Positions 46,805-55,557 of a stretch of 64,000 nt of DNA are shown here, piece by piece; positions within the stretch are counted from its first letter, which is position 1; each line of letters begins with the position of its first letter. Made by a program: the position numbers and the translations under genes. The stretch comes from Dehalococcoidia bacterium. GTDB lineage: Bacteria > Chloroflexota > Dehalococcoidia > Lucifugimonadales > GCA-002694895. The stretch is from NCBI GenBank assembly GCA_029936815.1, contig JAPYRX010000005.1, forward strand, positions 47,707 through 111,706, in the 5' to 3' direction. The notes beneath the pieces were generated by a model. The model saw only the letters and a program-made list of their open reading frames with translations. It searched no databases and had not been told where the DNA came from.

Positions 46805-47018
46805 TTAACCAAATACAAAACATGATACACAAGAAGCAAATCTATATCTTCTTAATTTTATATTATTTAATTCGATTTTTTCAATTACAGCCAATCTTTC
46901 GCACGGAATAATGATCATTTAACTCGCCAAATCCTATAATACTTCCTTTAGTTAATCTTGGAATAACAGATTCTAATCTATAGGCAGTAGGTTTGTATAT
47001 TTCAAGTTCCAAAATTAT
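46805..47018 (-). pseudogene. C-terminal remnant of a TylF/CmcI-like methyltransferase
   Basis: Two minus-strand frames joined by a one-base shift near 46909 give a continuous family-like reading: LELEIYKPTAYRLESVIPRL, TKGSIIGFGELNDH, then PCERLAVIEKIELNNIKLRR and a terminal SCFVFG before a stop at 46805. This resembles the end of TylF/macrocin-type SAM methyltransferases (xDxYxPTxxxLE..P.L.KGSIIxFDELN). No N-terminal half was found; a TGA closes the frame at 47019. The rest of the gap, 47019-47170, shows nothing I can support. Confidence 0.6.
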
Positions 47019-47170
47019 TCAATTTGTCTTCTGAAATTGTCGCTCTAAAGCGGGAGAAATAGAATAGTTCAAAATTTAATTACAAAAAGTTAACAGTTTC
47101 TAAACAATATACCTATATTATTTTTTCACATAATTAATGATAATAATCTTTAATTAATAAAAACCTAAAG

Positions 47171-48469
47171 ATGAATAATAAATTAATTAACAAACTAAAT
47201 AATAAAAAAGCAAAAATTTGTGTCATAGGTTTAGGCTATATAGGCCTTCCTTTATCACTTTCTTTTGCTATATCCGGATTCAAAGTATCCGGAATTGATA
47301 TAGATCAAACAAAAATAAATGATTTAAACAACAAAATCTCTTACATATCAGATATAGAAAGCACTTTTTTACAAAATGTGATTCAAAGTAACAATATAGA
47401 TTTTTCATCTGATTTCTCTCGATTAACATCTAGTGATGTGATAATTATATGCGTTCCTACTCCATTAAATAAAACTAAAGATCCAGACATATCCTATATT
47501 GTTGCAGTCGCTGAAGAAATCGCAAAATTTGATATATCTAATAAATTAATTTCTTTAGAAAGCACAGTGTATCCGGGAGCAACAGAGGAGATAATTCTTC
47601 CAATATTATCAAAAAAATCCGACCTGAAAATAGGTAAAGATTTTAATCTTGTATTTTCCCCGGAAAGAATTGATCCTGGCCAAAAAGAGTGGGATTTAAA
47701 AAATACTCCTAAAGTTGTAGGCGGTATTACTGAAGATTGTGGGATTTTAGGAGAAAAGTTGTATAACTGTGTTAGTGAAAAGGTAATAAAAGTATCTTCA
47801 ACACGTGCTGCAGAAATGACAAAATTATTAGAAAACACATTCAGGGCTGCAAATATTGGGCTAATTAATGAAATGGCAATTTTATGTAAACAATTAAATT
47901 TAGATATATGGGAAATAATTGAAGCTGCAAAAACCAAACCATATGGATACATGCCATTTTATCCAGGACCAGGGCTTGGTGGACATTGTATCCCTGTTGA
48001 TCCAAGATATTTAGAATGGAAATTAGAAACTCTAAATTCAGAATCTAAATATATAAAATTATCAGAAGAAATTAATTTCTCCATGCCTCAATATGTAATA
48101 GATAGAGCGAAAGAAATAATAAGTATAAATAATTTGAAAAACGAACTAAAAATTATAGGCGCAACATATAAAAAAGATGTTTCAGATATTAGAGAATCCC
48201 CTGCTATTGATATCATGCAACTACTTAGTGATCAGAAAATACCATTTACTTATCATGACCCTTACATAAATAAAATCGAAATAGGTAGTAAAACATATTA
48301 TTCAGAATCTTTAGAAGACACTAACTATAACAACGTATTGGGCATAATAGTCACAGATCATTCGTCTTATAATTGGGCTGAAATAACGCAAAATTTTAAT
48401 TTCATTTTCGATACCCGAAATGCGCTCAGAAATTTTGTAGGTAATGATGTCAATATTTACAAATTATAA
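47171..48469 (+). CDS. Nucleotide-sugar 6-dehydrogenase (WbpA/WecC type)
   Basis: 432 residues. N-terminal NAD domain VIGLGYIGLPLSLSFAISGF, then CVPTPLNK, STVYPGATEE, FSPERIDPGQ, and the catalytic cysteine in GLGGHCIPVDPRYLEW near residue 272; the C-terminal domain has GATYKKDVSDIRESPAIDIM. Such enzymes oxidise UDP-GlcNAc, UDP-ManNAc or UDP-Glc to the uronic acid; the wording favours the UDP-HexNAc group (WbpA/WbpO/WecC). It supplies an acidic sugar for the polymer exported by the next two genes. Confidence 0.85.
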   Translation: MNNKLINKLNNKKAKICVIGLGYIGLPLSLSFAISGFKVSGIDIDQTKINDLNNKISYISDIESTFLQNVIQSNNIDFSSDFSRLTSSDVIIICVPTPLNKTKDPDISYIVAVAEEIAKFDISNKLISLESTVYPGATEEIILPILSKKSDLKIGKDFNLVFSPERIDPGQKEWDLKNTPKVVGGITEDCGILGEKLYNCVSEKVIKVSSTRAAEMTKLLENTFRAANIGLINEMAILCKQLNLDIWEIIEAAKTKPYGYMPFYPGPGLGGHCIPVDPRYLEWKLETLNSESKYIKLSEEINFSMPQYVIDRAKEIISINNLKNELKIIGATYKKDVSDIRESPAIDIMQLLSDQKIPFTYHDPYINKIEIGSKTYYSESLEDTNYNNVLGIIVTDHSSYNWAEITQNFNFIFDTRNALRNFVGNDVNIYKL

Positions 48470-48483
48470 ATAACATATGAAAA

Positions 48484-49320
48484 ATGGATAATATTTCATC
48501 AAAAAATAATATTAAAATTATCACCCCTCATTCAAAATATTTTTTAAATTTCAAAGAAATTTTAGAATATAAAGACCTATTGTATTTTTTAATTCTCAAA
48601 GACATAAAAGCAAGGTATGCGCAATCAATAATAGGAGTAGGTTGGGCGATCATACAGCCTCTTTTCTTCATGCTAGTATTTACAGTTATATTTGGAAAAT
48701 TAGTAAAAATAGATTCTGAAGGTATCCCTTATCAAATATTTAGTTTTACTGCTCTTGTCCCTTGGACTTTTTTTTCTAATTCTATGGCAGATTCTGCAAA
48801 CAGTTTATCAGGCAATTTGTCTTTAATTACTAACATATATATTCCAAGAATTATGATACCTTTATCAGCAATAATAGGGAAATTTATTGATTTTATTATT
48901 TCATTCATGATTCTAATAATCCTTCTAATATATTATTCTTATTATCCGGATGAAAAAATCGTAACAATATTTTTTTATATTTTATTAATGTTTATTGCTT
49001 CATTAGGATTTGGATTAATATTGGGAACAATGGCTATACAATACAGAGATATTAAATACGCCCTACCTTTTGGGGTTCAATTATTTATGTATGCGACTCC
49101 AGTAGCATATAGCGTAAATATGATTCCTGAAAAATATCAACTCATATATGCATTAAACCCAATGGTTACCGTAATAGAAGGATTTAGGAATATATTTTTA
49201 GATACAGGGAATATAAATATTGAAATGACTTCAGTTAGTTTTATTACTAGCTCTATTTGTTTAATAATAGCCATAATATATTTTTCCAAAACAGAAAGAA
49301 TTTTTGCAGATGTAGTATGA
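48484..49320 (+). CDS. wzm: Polysaccharide ABC exporter permease (Wzm type)
   Basis: 278 residues, six membrane helices. The entrance LKDIKARYAQSIIGVGWAII and the QPLFFMLVFTVIFGKL helix are standard for ABC-2 polysaccharide permeases (Wzm/TagG/RfbA), and the family's YRDIKYALPFGVQL and LNPMVTVIEGFRNIFL segments are present. It exports lipid-linked glycan across the cytoplasmic membrane with the ATPase encoded next. The stop overlaps the wzt start (ATGA). Confidence 0.92.
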   Translation: MDNISSKNNIKIITPHSKYFLNFKEILEYKDLLYFLILKDIKARYAQSIIGVGWAIIQPLFFMLVFTVIFGKLVKIDSEGIPYQIFSFTALVPWTFFSNSMADSANSLSGNLSLITNIYIPRIMIPLSAIIGKFIDFIISFMILIILLIYYSYYPDEKIVTIFFYILLMFIASLGFGLILGTMAIQYRDIKYALPFGVQLFMYATPVAYSVNMIPEKYQLIYALNPMVTVIEGFRNIFLDTGNINIEMTSVSFITSSICLIIAIIYFSKTERIFADVV

Positions 49321-50594
49321 ATAATTATTTAATCAAAACTGAAAATATTTCAAAAAGATATCCAATAAGAAAGCAAAATGCCAGACCAGACACATTGGTT
49401 GGGACAGTTATAGATTTTTTATATAAGCCTGTAAGAAATTTAAAAGAACTTAGAAATTTATCTTCCGCCCAAAATAGTGACTATGAGTTGGAAAGTTATA
49501 TATGGGCATTAAATAAAATCAATTTAAAGATTAAAAATAATGAAAAAATTGGGATCATTGGAAAAAACGGATCGGGTAAAAGTACATTGTTAAAAATATT
49601 ATCTAGAATTACTAAGCCAACAAATGGTACCGCAATTATAAAAGGTAGGGTAGCTAGTTTGATAGAAGTTGGGACAGGATTTCATCAAGAATTGTCAGGC
49701 AGAGAAAATGTATATCTAAACGGATCTATTTTAGGAATGAGTAAATCTGAAATTGATCAAAAGTATGATGAAATTATTGCATTCTCTGGAGTTGCCAAAT
49801 TTATTGATACTCCAATTAAGAGGTATTCAAGTGGAATGAGAGTAAGGCTGGCTTTTTCCGTCGCTGCTCACCTTGAGCCTGAAATTCTAATAATTGACGA
49901 AGTTTTAGCTGTAGGTGACGCAAGTTTTCAAAAAAAATGTTTAGGTAAAATGGATGATGTTGCAAAAAGCGGAAGAACAGTATTATTTGTTAGCCATAAT
50001 TTAGAATCAATCATTTCATTATGTGACAGAGTGATTTGGATAGATGATGGTGAAATAAAAGGAGATGGAAATCCTTTACAAATTGTGAATCAATATCTTG
50101 AAACAATAAATAATATCAGTGAGTCTCAAATCGATTTAACCTCTATCAATAGAGATACTAATTCTTCTTTTCAATTTTCAAAACTAATAATGATGAACCA
50201 AAATAATATTAAATCTTCTTCATTTAATGTTGGAGATGATTTGATAATTAAATTAAAATATTCATTAAAGGATCAAAATCTGCTGAAATCAAATTTGCAA
50301 GTAAAAATTTCTATTCATAACAGTACTCAAACTGAAGTTTTAAACCTCAATAACGAAGTGTCCGGATATATACATAAATTAATTAACAAAGAAGGACACG
50401 TAGTTTGTAAAATACCACATATTCCATTAGGAGAAGGGATATATTCAATTAATATAGAAGCCATAATAAATAGCGGAGCAGCTGACGTTATAAACAATGT
50501 TGGCTCATTTGAAATCATACCAGGGGATTATTTCGGGACCGGGGTTCCCAATAATACAAAAGCCAACTTTTATTGTATATCAGAGTGGGAATAA
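49317..50594 (+). CDS. wzt: Polysaccharide ABC exporter ATPase with carbohydrate-binding tail (Wzt type)
   Basis: 425 residues from the ATG at 49317, which overlaps the wzm stop as ATGA; a longer in-frame start inside wzm is unlikely. Walker A GKNGSGKSTLLKIL, the RVASLIEVGTGFHQELSGRE region typical of Wzt/TagH, signature KRYSSGMRVRLAFSVA, and Walker B ILIIDEVLAVGD. After residue 250 comes a beta-rich Wzt_C-like domain (about 280-425), which in known systems recognises the capped end of the glycan and so gates export by chain termination. Confidence 0.92.
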   Translation: MNNYLIKTENISKRYPIRKQNARPDTLVGTVIDFLYKPVRNLKELRNLSSAQNSDYELESYIWALNKINLKIKNNEKIGIIGKNGSGKSTLLKILSRITKPTNGTAIIKGRVASLIEVGTGFHQELSGRENVYLNGSILGMSKSEIDQKYDEIIAFSGVAKFIDTPIKRYSSGMRVRLAFSVAAHLEPEILIIDEVLAVGDASFQKKCLGKMDDVAKSGRTVLFVSHNLESIISLCDRVIWIDDGEIKGDGNPLQIVNQYLETINNISESQIDLTSINRDTNSSFQFSKLIMMNQNNIKSSSFNVGDDLIIKLKYSLKDQNLLKSNLQVKISIHNSTQTEVLNLNNEVSGYIHKLINKEGHVVCKIPHIPLGEGIYSINIEAIINSGAADVINNVGSFEIIPGDYFGTGVPNNTKANFYCISEWE

Positions 50595-50599
50595 ACAAT

Positions 50600-51313
50600 A
50601 TGGAAGCTGTAATTTTAGCCGGTGGGCAAGGAACAAGAATGCAAAATATAAATAATAGAATTCCTAAAATAATATTAGAAATAAATGGGAAACCATTCTT
50701 ATATTGGTTAATCAAACAACTTCAAAAAAATAAAATCAAAAAAATAATTCTCTGTCTTGGGATAAAGCATGAATTAATTTTAAACGCTATTGATAATTAT
50801 GAATTTAAAAATATAGATATAAATTTCTTTGTAGAAAAAGAACAACTTGGAACAGGTGGAGCATTAATCAATATATTAGATATGATTAACAACGATAATT
50901 TCATTTTCATGAATGGAGATTCTATGTTCAATATACCTATAAAAAAATTATATACTACTCACATTCAAAATCAAAATGATTTAACTTACTCTTTGAAAAA
51001 ATTAGATTCACAAAACACTGATTATGGCGGAATATGCGTGAAAAGTAACGGTCAGATTGTTTCGCATGAAATGGGTAATTCTAATAGTAAATGCAAATTA
51101 ATTGATGCAGGGTTGAGAATTGTAAATAAAAACACAATCATGAAGTATAAAAACCACAATAATTATCCTATATCCTTTGAAAAGGATATAGCTCCGGAAT
51201 TTATAAAAAATCATAAATCAATGGGATTAATATATGATTTCGATTTTTTTGATATAGGTAATCCACAATCTTACGAGTATACCAAGTCAAATTTTGATAA
51301 AATAATAAATTGA
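50600..51313 (+). CDS. hddC: Heptose-1-phosphate guanylyltransferase-like (HddC)
   Basis: 237 residues from the ATG at 50600 (an upstream in-frame GTG lies within wzt). RmlA-type nucleotidyltransferase: VILAGGQGTRM loop, IPKIILEINGKPFLYWLI, KEQLGTGGALIN, FMNGDSMFN and FFDIGNPQSY. This wording matches HddC, which makes GDP-D-glycero-alpha-D-manno-heptose. The neighbours GmhA- and HddA-like support that over a hexose enzyme. First gene of the ten-gene sugar operon; gmhA follows after one base. Confidence 0.82.
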   Translation: MEAVILAGGQGTRMQNINNRIPKIILEINGKPFLYWLIKQLQKNKIKKIILCLGIKHELILNAIDNYEFKNIDINFFVEKEQLGTGGALINILDMINNDNFIFMNGDSMFNIPIKKLYTTHIQNQNDLTYSLKKLDSQNTDYGGICVKSNGQIVSHEMGNSNSKCKLIDAGLRIVNKNTIMKYKNHNNYPISFEKDIAPEFIKNHKSMGLIYDFDFFDIGNPQSYEYTKSNFDKIIN

Positions 51314-51314
51314 T

Positions 51315-51905
51315 ATGAATAAAAAAACAATGAAAGATCAAATAAGCAAATATATAAAAGAATCAAATTCTGTATCTTTAAAAACAATTGATATTTCGGA
51401 TGAAAAAATAATTGAAGCATCCTTCTTATTATCTAAATCACTAAAATCAAACAATAAGATTATGATATGTGGAAATGGAGGAAGTTCATCAGATGCAAGC
51501 CATTTGGCTGCAGAGTTTACTAATAAATTTTCAAACAATTTATTAAGATCAGGACTGGCTGCTATTTCTCTTAGTGTAGATAGTACATTCATTACTGCTC
51601 ATTCCAACGACTTCAGTTTTGACACTATTTTCTCGAGACAAATCGAATCTTTAGGCATGGAAAATGATATATTAATAGTAATAACAACTAGCGGTAAATC
51701 CAAAAATATATTAAAAGCACTAAAACAAGCGAATAAGATGGGCATAAAATCTATTGCACTAACTGGTAATAATAATAATTTAAATCAATTAGCATCTTTA
51801 ACAATCAATATTGAAAGCGATAATACTCAACATATTCAAGAATCAATGCTTAAAATTGAACATTTATTAATTCATTTTGTTGAACAAATAATATACAAAT
51901 CATGA
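51315..51905 (+). CDS. gmhA: Sedoheptulose-7-phosphate isomerase (GmhA)
   Basis: 196 residues, SIS fold. GNGGSSSDASHLAAEFTNKF is the GmhA motif with metal-binding His and Glu; TTSGKSKNILKALKQA is the sugar-phosphate loop, and TQHIQESMLKIEHLLIH holds the C-terminal Gln and His ligands. GmhA makes D-glycero-D-manno-heptose 7-phosphate, the first step to nucleotide heptoses. It overlaps the next gene by four bases (ATGA). Confidence 0.88.
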   Translation: MNKKTMKDQISKYIKESNSVSLKTIDISDEKIIEASFLLSKSLKSNNKIMICGNGGSSSDASHLAAEFTNKFSNNLLRSGLAAISLSVDSTFITAHSNDFSFDTIFSRQIESLGMENDILIVITTSGKSKNILKALKQANKMGIKSIALTGNNNNLNQLASLTINIESDNTQHIQESMLKIEHLLIHFVEQIIYKS

Positions 51906-52537
51906 AACTACAAATACCTAATCATTTAAAAGAAATTAGAACTATAAAACATACCCCCGAAGAACTTATAAGTTTTGAAAACGAAGTGAAAAAACATTAC
52001 GAAAATGGAGGAATAAAATCTCCTATTCATCTATCAAAGGGTAATGAAGATCAAGTTATTAAAATATTTAATTACATCTCAGAAGATGATTGGGTTTTTT
52101 CAAGTTGGAGAAATCACTATCATGCATTACTACATGGGATCGATAAACAAACTTTACTAGAAGACATTATATCTGGTAGAAGTATGAGTACTAATTCAAT
52201 AAATCCAAAATTTTATTCGTCTTCAATAGTTGGTGGAATAATACCGATCGCTACAGGTGTAGCTCAAGCAATTAAAAGAAAGCAAAAAAAGAATAAAGTT
52301 TGGTGTTTCATTGGTGACATGACATATGAAACAGGAATATTTCATGAAAGCTATAAATTCTCAAGGAATTTCGATCTCCCTTTAGAATTTGTTGTTGAAG
52401 ACAACAAATTAAGCACTAATACTCCTACAAAAGAAGCGTGGGGAATGAACAAAACAGATATTCCAAAAGATATTATTTATTACCAATATGAAAGAGATTA
52501 TCCTCATCATGGTACTGGGAATTGGGTGCTATTTTAA
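51902..52537 (+). CDS. Short thiamine-diphosphate enzyme, alpha (PP-domain) subunit
   Basis: 211 residues, well short of E1-alpha subunits (over 300). It keeps the PP-domain core: DDWVFSSWRNHYHALLHGID, VGGIIPIATGVAQAIKRK, and GDMTYETGIFHESYKFSRNF followed by LPLEFVVEDNKLSTNTPT. The thiamine-diphosphate motif, normally GDG...NN, reads GDM...DN. Paired with the next gene, it resembles pyruvate/acetoin/branched-chain dehydrogenase E1 or a split transketolase, but no E2 or E3 gene is near and all neighbours make nucleotide sugars. I infer a carboligase or acyl-transfer role in sugar branching or modification; the substrate is unknown. Confidence 0.72.
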   Translation: MKLQIPNHLKEIRTIKHTPEELISFENEVKKHYENGGIKSPIHLSKGNEDQVIKIFNYISEDDWVFSSWRNHYHALLHGIDKQTLLEDIISGRSMSTNSINPKFYSSSIVGGIIPIATGVAQAIKRKQKKNKVWCFIGDMTYETGIFHESYKFSRNFDLPLEFVVEDNKLSTNTPTKEAWGMNKTDIPKDIIYYQYERDYPHHGTGNWVLF

Positions 52538-53073
52538 TGAAATATCTAGAATCTTTGATTTATTCTATGGAATGGTTAGGTAATAAAAATGATACCATTT
52601 TTCTTGGCCAATCAGTTAAATACAGTGGGAACGCTATTTTTAACACTCTTAAAACAATCCCAGATGAAAAAAAATTAGAAACTCCAGTCATCGAAGATTT
52701 ACAAATGGGATTGTCAATAGGATTAGCATTGGAGGGTTTTGTTCCTATAACATGTTATCCAAGATTTGATTTTCTTATACTAGCCTGCAATCAATTAATA
52801 AATCATTTAGATAAAATTCGACACATGTCTAAAGATAGGATGACACCTAGGGTCATTATACGAACATCTATAGGATCCAAAAACCCTTTAGATGGAGGTG
52901 TGCAACACACTCAGGATTATACTGAAGTATTTAAAAGCATGTGTTCAGAGATTAATGTAGTTATGCTTGATAACTCAAAAGATATTTTTCCTATGTTTAA
53001 AGATGCGTATGAACGAGAAGACTCCAAATCTACCCTATTAATAGAACATGGTGATTATTATAATGAAAAATAA
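52537..53073 (+). CDS. Short thiamine-diphosphate enzyme, beta (Pyr-domain) subunit
   Basis: 178 residues from the ATG in a TAATG overlap with the alpha gene (one base). It holds only the Pyr domain: LGQSVKYSGNAIF, the activating glutamate in TPVIEDLQMGLSIGLALEG, then YPRFDFLILACNQLINHLDK and the MSKDRMTPRVIIRTSIGSKN segment. Classical E1-beta has a further C-terminal transketolase domain, missing here. The glutamate needed to activate thiamine diphosphate is kept, so the pair should be catalytic in spite of its size. Confidence 0.72.
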   Translation: MKYLESLIYSMEWLGNKNDTIFLGQSVKYSGNAIFNTLKTIPDEKKLETPVIEDLQMGLSIGLALEGFVPITCYPRFDFLILACNQLINHLDKIRHMSKDRMTPRVIIRTSIGSKNPLDGGVQHTQDYTEVFKSMCSEINVVMLDNSKDIFPMFKDAYEREDSKSTLLIEHGDYYNEK

Positions 53074-53093
53074 ATTCAATCTGCGGAGATAAA

Positions 53094-54053
53094 GTGAAGG
53101 TTTTAATAACAGGTATTACCGGCAATGTTGGAAGTCATCTTGCAGATTATATAATTGAAAATAAGCCTGAAGTTGAGTTGTACGGAATAACTAGATGGAG
53201 AAGTCCTTTAGATAACATTGATCATATTAAAGAAAAAATAAAATTAGAACTTGCTGATTTAAATGATTTAAATTCAATGATAAAAGCTATAAAAGCTATA
53301 AAACCTGATCTTGTATTCCATTTAGCAGCTCAGTCATTTGTGCAATTCAGTTTTACTGCCCCTGCTGAAACTCTAAATACAAACATAATTGGTACCGCAA
53401 ATTTACTAGAGTCCATTAGACTAGTAGGCATAACTCCTAAGATACATATTTGTAGTTCGTCTGAAGTATACGGGCAAGTAAAAAAAGACGAAGTCCCTAT
53501 TAAAGAAACAAATCCATTTAGACCAGCCAGCCCTTACGCAGTTTCTAAAGTTGCAGAAGATATGTTAGGTTATCAATATTATTTATCATATGATATGCAT
53601 ATTGTAAGAACAAGAATGTTCACGCATACTGGGCCAAGAAGAGGAGACGTTTTTGCGGAAAGTTGGTTTGCAAAACAAATCGCGTTAGTTGAAAAAAAAT
53701 TAATTCCAAATCCTATCAAAGTTGGTAATCTTAATAGTATTAGAACTATCATGGATGTTAGAGACGCAGTTAAAGCTTATTGGGTTATGATGGAAAAATC
53801 TCCTCCTGGGGAAGTTTATAACATAGGAGGAAACGCAACAGTGACAATCAAAGATATTTTAACTAATCTAATTCAGTATTCCGAATCAACAATTGAATAT
53901 GAAACCGATCCCACTTTATTAAGACCTTCAGATGTAACTTTGCAAATACCTAGTACAGACAAATTCAAAAAACTTACAGGCTGGGAGCCTCAAATTAATT
54001 ATGAAAAAACTCTGTTAGACTTACTCAATTACCACAGAGCAAAAATAAAATGA
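53094..54053 (+). CDS. GDP-sugar 4,6-dehydratase-like SDR protein
   Basis: 319 residues from a GTG start with a strong GCGGAGAT site. Rossmann loop TGITGNVGSHLADYI; active site SSSEVYGQ, where Ser-Glu replaces the Ser/Ala of epimerases as in GDP-mannose 4,6-dehydratases; YAVSK completes the triad. RTIMDVRDAVKAYWVMME is also GMD-like. In this operon the natural substrate is GDP-D-glycero-D-manno-heptose, giving the 4-keto-6-deoxy sugar as WcbK/DmhA-type enzymes do. A GDP-mannose role cannot be excluded. Confidence 0.78.
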   Translation: MKVLITGITGNVGSHLADYIIENKPEVELYGITRWRSPLDNIDHIKEKIKLELADLNDLNSMIKAIKAIKPDLVFHLAAQSFVQFSFTAPAETLNTNIIGTANLLESIRLVGITPKIHICSSSEVYGQVKKDEVPIKETNPFRPASPYAVSKVAEDMLGYQYYLSYDMHIVRTRMFTHTGPRRGDVFAESWFAKQIALVEKKLIPNPIKVGNLNSIRTIMDVRDAVKAYWVMMEKSPPGEVYNIGGNATVTIKDILTNLIQYSESTIEYETDPTLLRPSDVTLQIPSTDKFKKLTGWEPQINYEKTLLDLLNYHRAKIK

Positions 54054-55048
54054 TAGTATCTAGAACGCCCTATAGAATATCCTTTTTTGGAGGAGGTACA
54101 GATTACCCAGAGTGGTATCTGAAAAATGGTGGTAGTGTATTATCGTCAACAATAAATAAATATTGTTATATCACGGCAAAATACTCAACAAATTTAAACG
54201 AAATTTACCATAGAGTTATATGGACACACATTGAAAATGTATATTCATTCAAAGACATTTTGCATCCCGCAGTAAGAGAGGGCATAAAACAACTAGCTCT
54301 AGATGAAAAAAAAGGATTGGAAATATATCACAGTGGTGATTTGCCAGCAAGAACAGGAATAGGAAGTAGTTCGTCATTTTGTGTAGGACTATTTAATACC
54401 CTTTCTACTTTAGTAGAAAGGCCATTAAATAAAATGGAATTAGCATTGAAAGCAATTGAACTAGAACAAGACATATTAAATGAACAAGTTGGCTCTCAGG
54501 ATCAAATTGCTGCATCTTTTGGTGGAATTAATAAAATAATATTCAATCAAAACGGGGCTATTAGCGTAGAGAAAATAAATATATCTTCTGAAACAGTTAA
54601 GCTATTAAATAATAATATTGCTTTATATTATACCGGGACTAGAATAGGTAGAAATTCTTCAGATGTCACATATGATATGGTTAAAAATTTTGATTCTAAT
54701 CATTCTTTGTTAACTGAACTAAATAGTTTTGTAGATGAAGGAATTTCCTTATTAAAGAAAGCTGACATCACTGAATTCGGCAAACTTCTTCATGAATCAT
54801 GGAAAATCAAAAAATCTTTAGGCAAAGAAATATCGAATGATCTCATAAATGAAATTTACGAAACAGCTATTAATAATGGAGCTTACGGAGGCAAAATATT
54901 AGGAGCAGGCGGAGCTGGATTTATTATGTTTATAGTTCCAGAATCTCATAAAAAATCATTAAGTAAGGCTTTAAATAAATATGCTGAAGTTTCCTTTGAG
55001 TTCGAAAGTACTGGCAGCTCAATTATTTTAAATTCACAAACGCTTTAA
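54050..55048 (+). CDS. hddA: D-glycero-D-manno-heptose 7-phosphate kinase (HddA)
   Basis: 332 residues, GHMP kinase. TPYRISFFGGGTDYPEWYLK is the HddA N-terminus; the ATP loop PARTGIGSSSSFCVGLFNTL and the C-terminal GGKILGAGGAGFIMF complete the fold. HddA makes heptose 1,7-bisphosphate in the GDP-heptose route. It overlaps the dehydratase gene by four bases and is followed two bases later by the Nudix gene. Confidence 0.88.
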   Translation: MIVSRTPYRISFFGGGTDYPEWYLKNGGSVLSSTINKYCYITAKYSTNLNEIYHRVIWTHIENVYSFKDILHPAVREGIKQLALDEKKGLEIYHSGDLPARTGIGSSSSFCVGLFNTLSTLVERPLNKMELALKAIELEQDILNEQVGSQDQIAASFGGINKIIFNQNGAISVEKINISSETVKLLNNNIALYYTGTRIGRNSSDVTYDMVKNFDSNHSLLTELNSFVDEGISLLKKADITEFGKLLHESWKIKKSLGKEISNDLINEIYETAINNGAYGGKILGAGGAGFIMFIVPESHKKSLSKALNKYAEVSFEFESTGSSIILNSQTL

Positions 55049-55050
55049 CT

Positions 55051-55557
55051 ATGGGAATACTTAATAAAACTGTCTATAAAAATAAATGGTTTGAAGTAAT
55101 TAGTAAACATTACATTAAAGAAAAAAAGAAATATTACACATTAAAAATTCCTGACAGTTCTGTAATACTCCCAATAACCAAAGCCAATGAATTTATTATA
55201 ATTAAACAATTTAGAGAAAGTCTTGATGATTATAGTTTGGAATTACCAGCTGGTTTCATTGAAAACAATGAAACTCCCGAAGAAGCTGCTAAGCGAGAAT
55301 TGCTTGAAGAAACAGGATACACATCCAAAGAAATAATTTATTTAGGAATAGGCAGATTGATGATGAATAGAACTAATTCTGTACAACATCTTTTTGTTGC
55401 AAATAATATAATAAAAAAATCATTGCCAAAAGATAGAACAGAGATAATAAAAATCAATCAATCTAATTTATTTAAGATAATTTCAAACAATCAATTTGTA
55501 CAGTTGTCTGGACAAGGATTAATACTTAAATATTTAATACACAACAAATTAATATGA
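55051..55557 (+). CDS. Nudix hydrolase
   Basis: 168 residues with a perfect Nudix box, GFIENNETPEEAAKRELLEE followed by TGY (GX5EX7REUXEEXGU). ELPAG just before it and FRESLDDYSLELPAGF are typical of ADP-ribose/nucleotide-sugar pyrophosphatases. In the operon it may remove unwanted nucleotide sugars or act on a GDP-heptose derivative. It overlaps the next gene by four bases. Confidence 0.85.
   Translation: MGILNKTVYKNKWFEVISKHYIKEKKKYYTLKIPDSSVILPITKANEFIIIKQFRESLDDYSLELPAGFIENNETPEEAAKRELLEETGYTSKEIIYLGIGRLMMNRTNSVQHLFVANNIIKKSLPKDRTEIIKINQSNLFKIISNNQFVQLSGQGLILKYLIHNKLI

Noticed and set aside
46920-47170. A second intact gene in the gap before the sugar dehydrogenase
   Set aside because: All frames are closed by stops; only the short methyltransferase remnant is recognisable.
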